The notes beneath the pieces were generated by a model. It was not told where the DNA came from. It did not search any database and saw only the letters and a list, made by a program, of their open reading frames with translations. A DNA stretch of 7,638 nucleotides, taken from contig JBARVL010000247.1 in the NCBI GenBank assembly GCA_049646245.1, positions 1 to 7,638 on the forward strand, in the 5' to 3' direction. Positions 6,608 to 7,638 of this stretch are shown here, piece by piece; position 1 is the first letter of the stretch, and every line of letters begins with the position of its first letter. The DNA is from Crinalium sp049646245 (GTDB lineage: Bacteria; Cyanobacteriota; Cyanobacteriia; Cyanobacteriales; PCC-9333). The translations under genes were made by a program, and so were the position numbers.

Positions 6608-6724
6608 AGGACTTACGCACCAAAAGCCTAAAACCTAGATCCCCCTGAGCAACCCCTTAAAAAGGGGGGAAATTCAAAGTCCCCCTTTTTAAGGGGGATT
6701 TAGGGGGATCTAGAAATAAGTCCT
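6608..6724. mobile_element. 117-bp nested-palindrome MITE-like repeat
   Basis: The outer inverted ends are AGGACTTA (6608-6615) and TAAGTCCT (6717-6724). Inside them, CTAGATCCCCCT (6635-6646) pairs with AGGGGGATCTAG (6702-6713). Further inside, the 16-base arms 6653-6668 and 6681-6696 pair around a 12-base loop. Each inner arm is also a small hairpin by itself. AGGACTTACGCA-type ends and GATCCCCCT-rich cores recur in filamentous cyanobacteria. No reading frame fits inside. It lies 28 bases past the stop of the upstream CHAT gene and could act as its transcription end. Confidence 0.7.
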
Positions 6725-6751
6725 GACCATTTGTTGAAGCAATTTCGATAA

Positions 6752-7638
6752 TTAATTTGCCTCTCCGATCAAGGTAAAAGCTGCCCATTTTCTTGGTTCA
6801 GAATGTTTTTTCATTGTAGAAAGCATCGCCTGACGCAATGCTTGGGCTTTGTCAGGGTTCTTTTGAAGATTTTGATAAAATTGTGTCATTAAGTATCCTG
6901 TAGGCGCATCTGGGACTGACCAGAGGGATACAATCACGCTGGGTACACCCGCACTAATTAAGCTGCGAGATAACCCAATCACGCCATCACCTGTGATTTT
7001 CCCAACTCCGGTATCGCAAGCACTTAAAACTACTAAGTCCGCGTTGAGTTCCATGTCAAGGATTTCACTAGCTGTGAGCAGTCCATTATCATCTTCGGAT
7101 GGCGCTAAAGCGATCGCACCAGGTACTCCTAATCCTTTAAAATCATCTAATAAGCCGTGTGTAGCTAAATGAATTATCCTAGCTGTGGGCATCTTTTGAA
7201 CAATTGATGTTTTAGTAGCAAGGTTTCCGATAATAGCTTTAGTATTTAACTCATGTGCGATCGCCTTTGCTTCTGCCTCTGCACCTGGTAATTTGTCTAA
7301 CTGTTTTGGTGTTTCTCCAATTTCCCCTATATATGGCATTGTGGGATTACCGACAACAAGGGCATTTTGCCCTGATGTTGCATTCAACGTCTCGATACGT
7401 TTCCTTTGCTGCTGGGTGAGTTGCAATACTTGAATAGCAGGTGCGGTTAAAATAGTATGTTTTTCAATTAAGTATTTGCCACTGTCATCTTGTAATGCGG
7501 GAAAAGGAACTAAGAATAACTCACCTTGAGGCATGAAGATTACATGAGCATTTACGTCAGTTGGTAATTGATTGGCAATAGGTTTAATCAGAATGTTATA
7601 GAGTTGTTTTAAACGTTCTGTTTCATCAACAGGATTGG
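6752..7638 (-). CDS. CHAT-domain protease, partial (5' end beyond the window)
   Basis: The frame stays open from the stop at 6752-6754 to the window edge, giving 294 full visible codons. The ATG at 7534 is internal: the 34 codons before it read ...ILIKPIANQLPTDVNAHVIF, matching the same part of the CHAT protein at 26-2851. The visible part is nearly the whole CHAT domain. Its catalytic His is in HLATHG (codon 7157-7159) and its Cys in SACDTG (codon 7016-7018). It ends with the normal CHAT tail, KKHSEPRKWAAFTLIGEAN, which the other copy lacks. TPRs and a signal peptide probably lie upstream but cannot be seen. It is a close paralogue of the first CHAT gene in the same orientation. Its substrate is unknown. 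The repeat after its stop and the Rpn gene separate it from the S8 gene. Confidence 0.92.
   Translation of the reverse strand, partial: NPVDETERLKQLYNILIKPIANQLPTDVNAHVIFMPQGELFLVPFPALQDDSGKYLIEKHTILTAPAIQVLQLTQQQRKRIETLNATSGQNALVVGNPTMPYIGEIGETPKQLDKLPGAEAEAKAIAHELNTKAIIGNLATKTSIVQKMPTARIIHLATHGLLDDFKGLGVPGAIALAPSEDDNGLLTASEILDMELNADLVVLSACDTGVGKITGDGVIGLSRSLISAGVPSVIVSLWSVPDAPTGYLMTQFYQNLQKNPDKAQALRQAMLSTMKKHSEPRKWAAFTLIGEAN

Noticed and set aside
7532..7534. ATG as start of the second CHAT gene
   Set aside because: Homology to the paralogue continues through 34 more codons to the window edge, and there is no Shine-Dalgarno, so the gene begins outside the window.

Overview
The window looks like chromosomal DNA from a filamentous, heterocyst-type or Oscillatoria-like cyanobacterium. 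The evidence is eight exact HIP1 octamers (GCGATCGC), AT-rich coding sequence, genes for secreted CHAT-TPR proteins, and several short palindromic repeats of a kind common in those genomes. The species cannot be named from the sequence. All recognised genes lie on the minus strand, so transcription runs from high to low coordinates. No tRNA, rRNA or CRISPR array is visible, and no gene-free stretch exceeds 300 bases.

In transcription order the layout is as follows. (1) 7638-6752 is the 3' part of a CHAT-domain (caspase-like) protease gene, cut by the window edge. (2) 6751-6463 is an intergenic stretch holding a 117-bp palindromic element. (3) 6462-5491 is a PD-(D/E)XK nuclease of the Rpn/DUF4351 type. 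It has a tandem 12-bp repeat in its linker and a strong internal Shine-Dalgarno plus ATG that could launch an 85-residue C-terminal small protein. (4) 5490-5400 is a 91-bp MITE-like element abutting the nuclease stop codon. (5) 5195-2922 is a secreted subtilisin-like (S8) protease with a propeptide-like region and an unusually long, Cys-bearing insertion between the catalytic Asp and His. (6) 2921-2852 is a spacer with a hairpin and a G-quadruplex-type motif. (7) 2851-26 is a secreted TPR-CHAT protein whose last 33 residues are read from a double-hairpin repeat in place of the usual CHAT C-terminus.

The two CHAT proteins are close paralogues flanking the S8 protease. The S8 and the complete CHAT protein both carry export signals, so a cysteine protease and a serine protease probably share an extracytoplasmic compartment. 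One could mature or restrain the other, but that is inference. The Rpn gene, bracketed by repeats, looks like a later arrival that split a CHAT/S8/CHAT cluster.

The two observations most worth following are the possible gene-within-gene in the Rpn locus and the repeat-derived C-terminus of the first CHAT protein.
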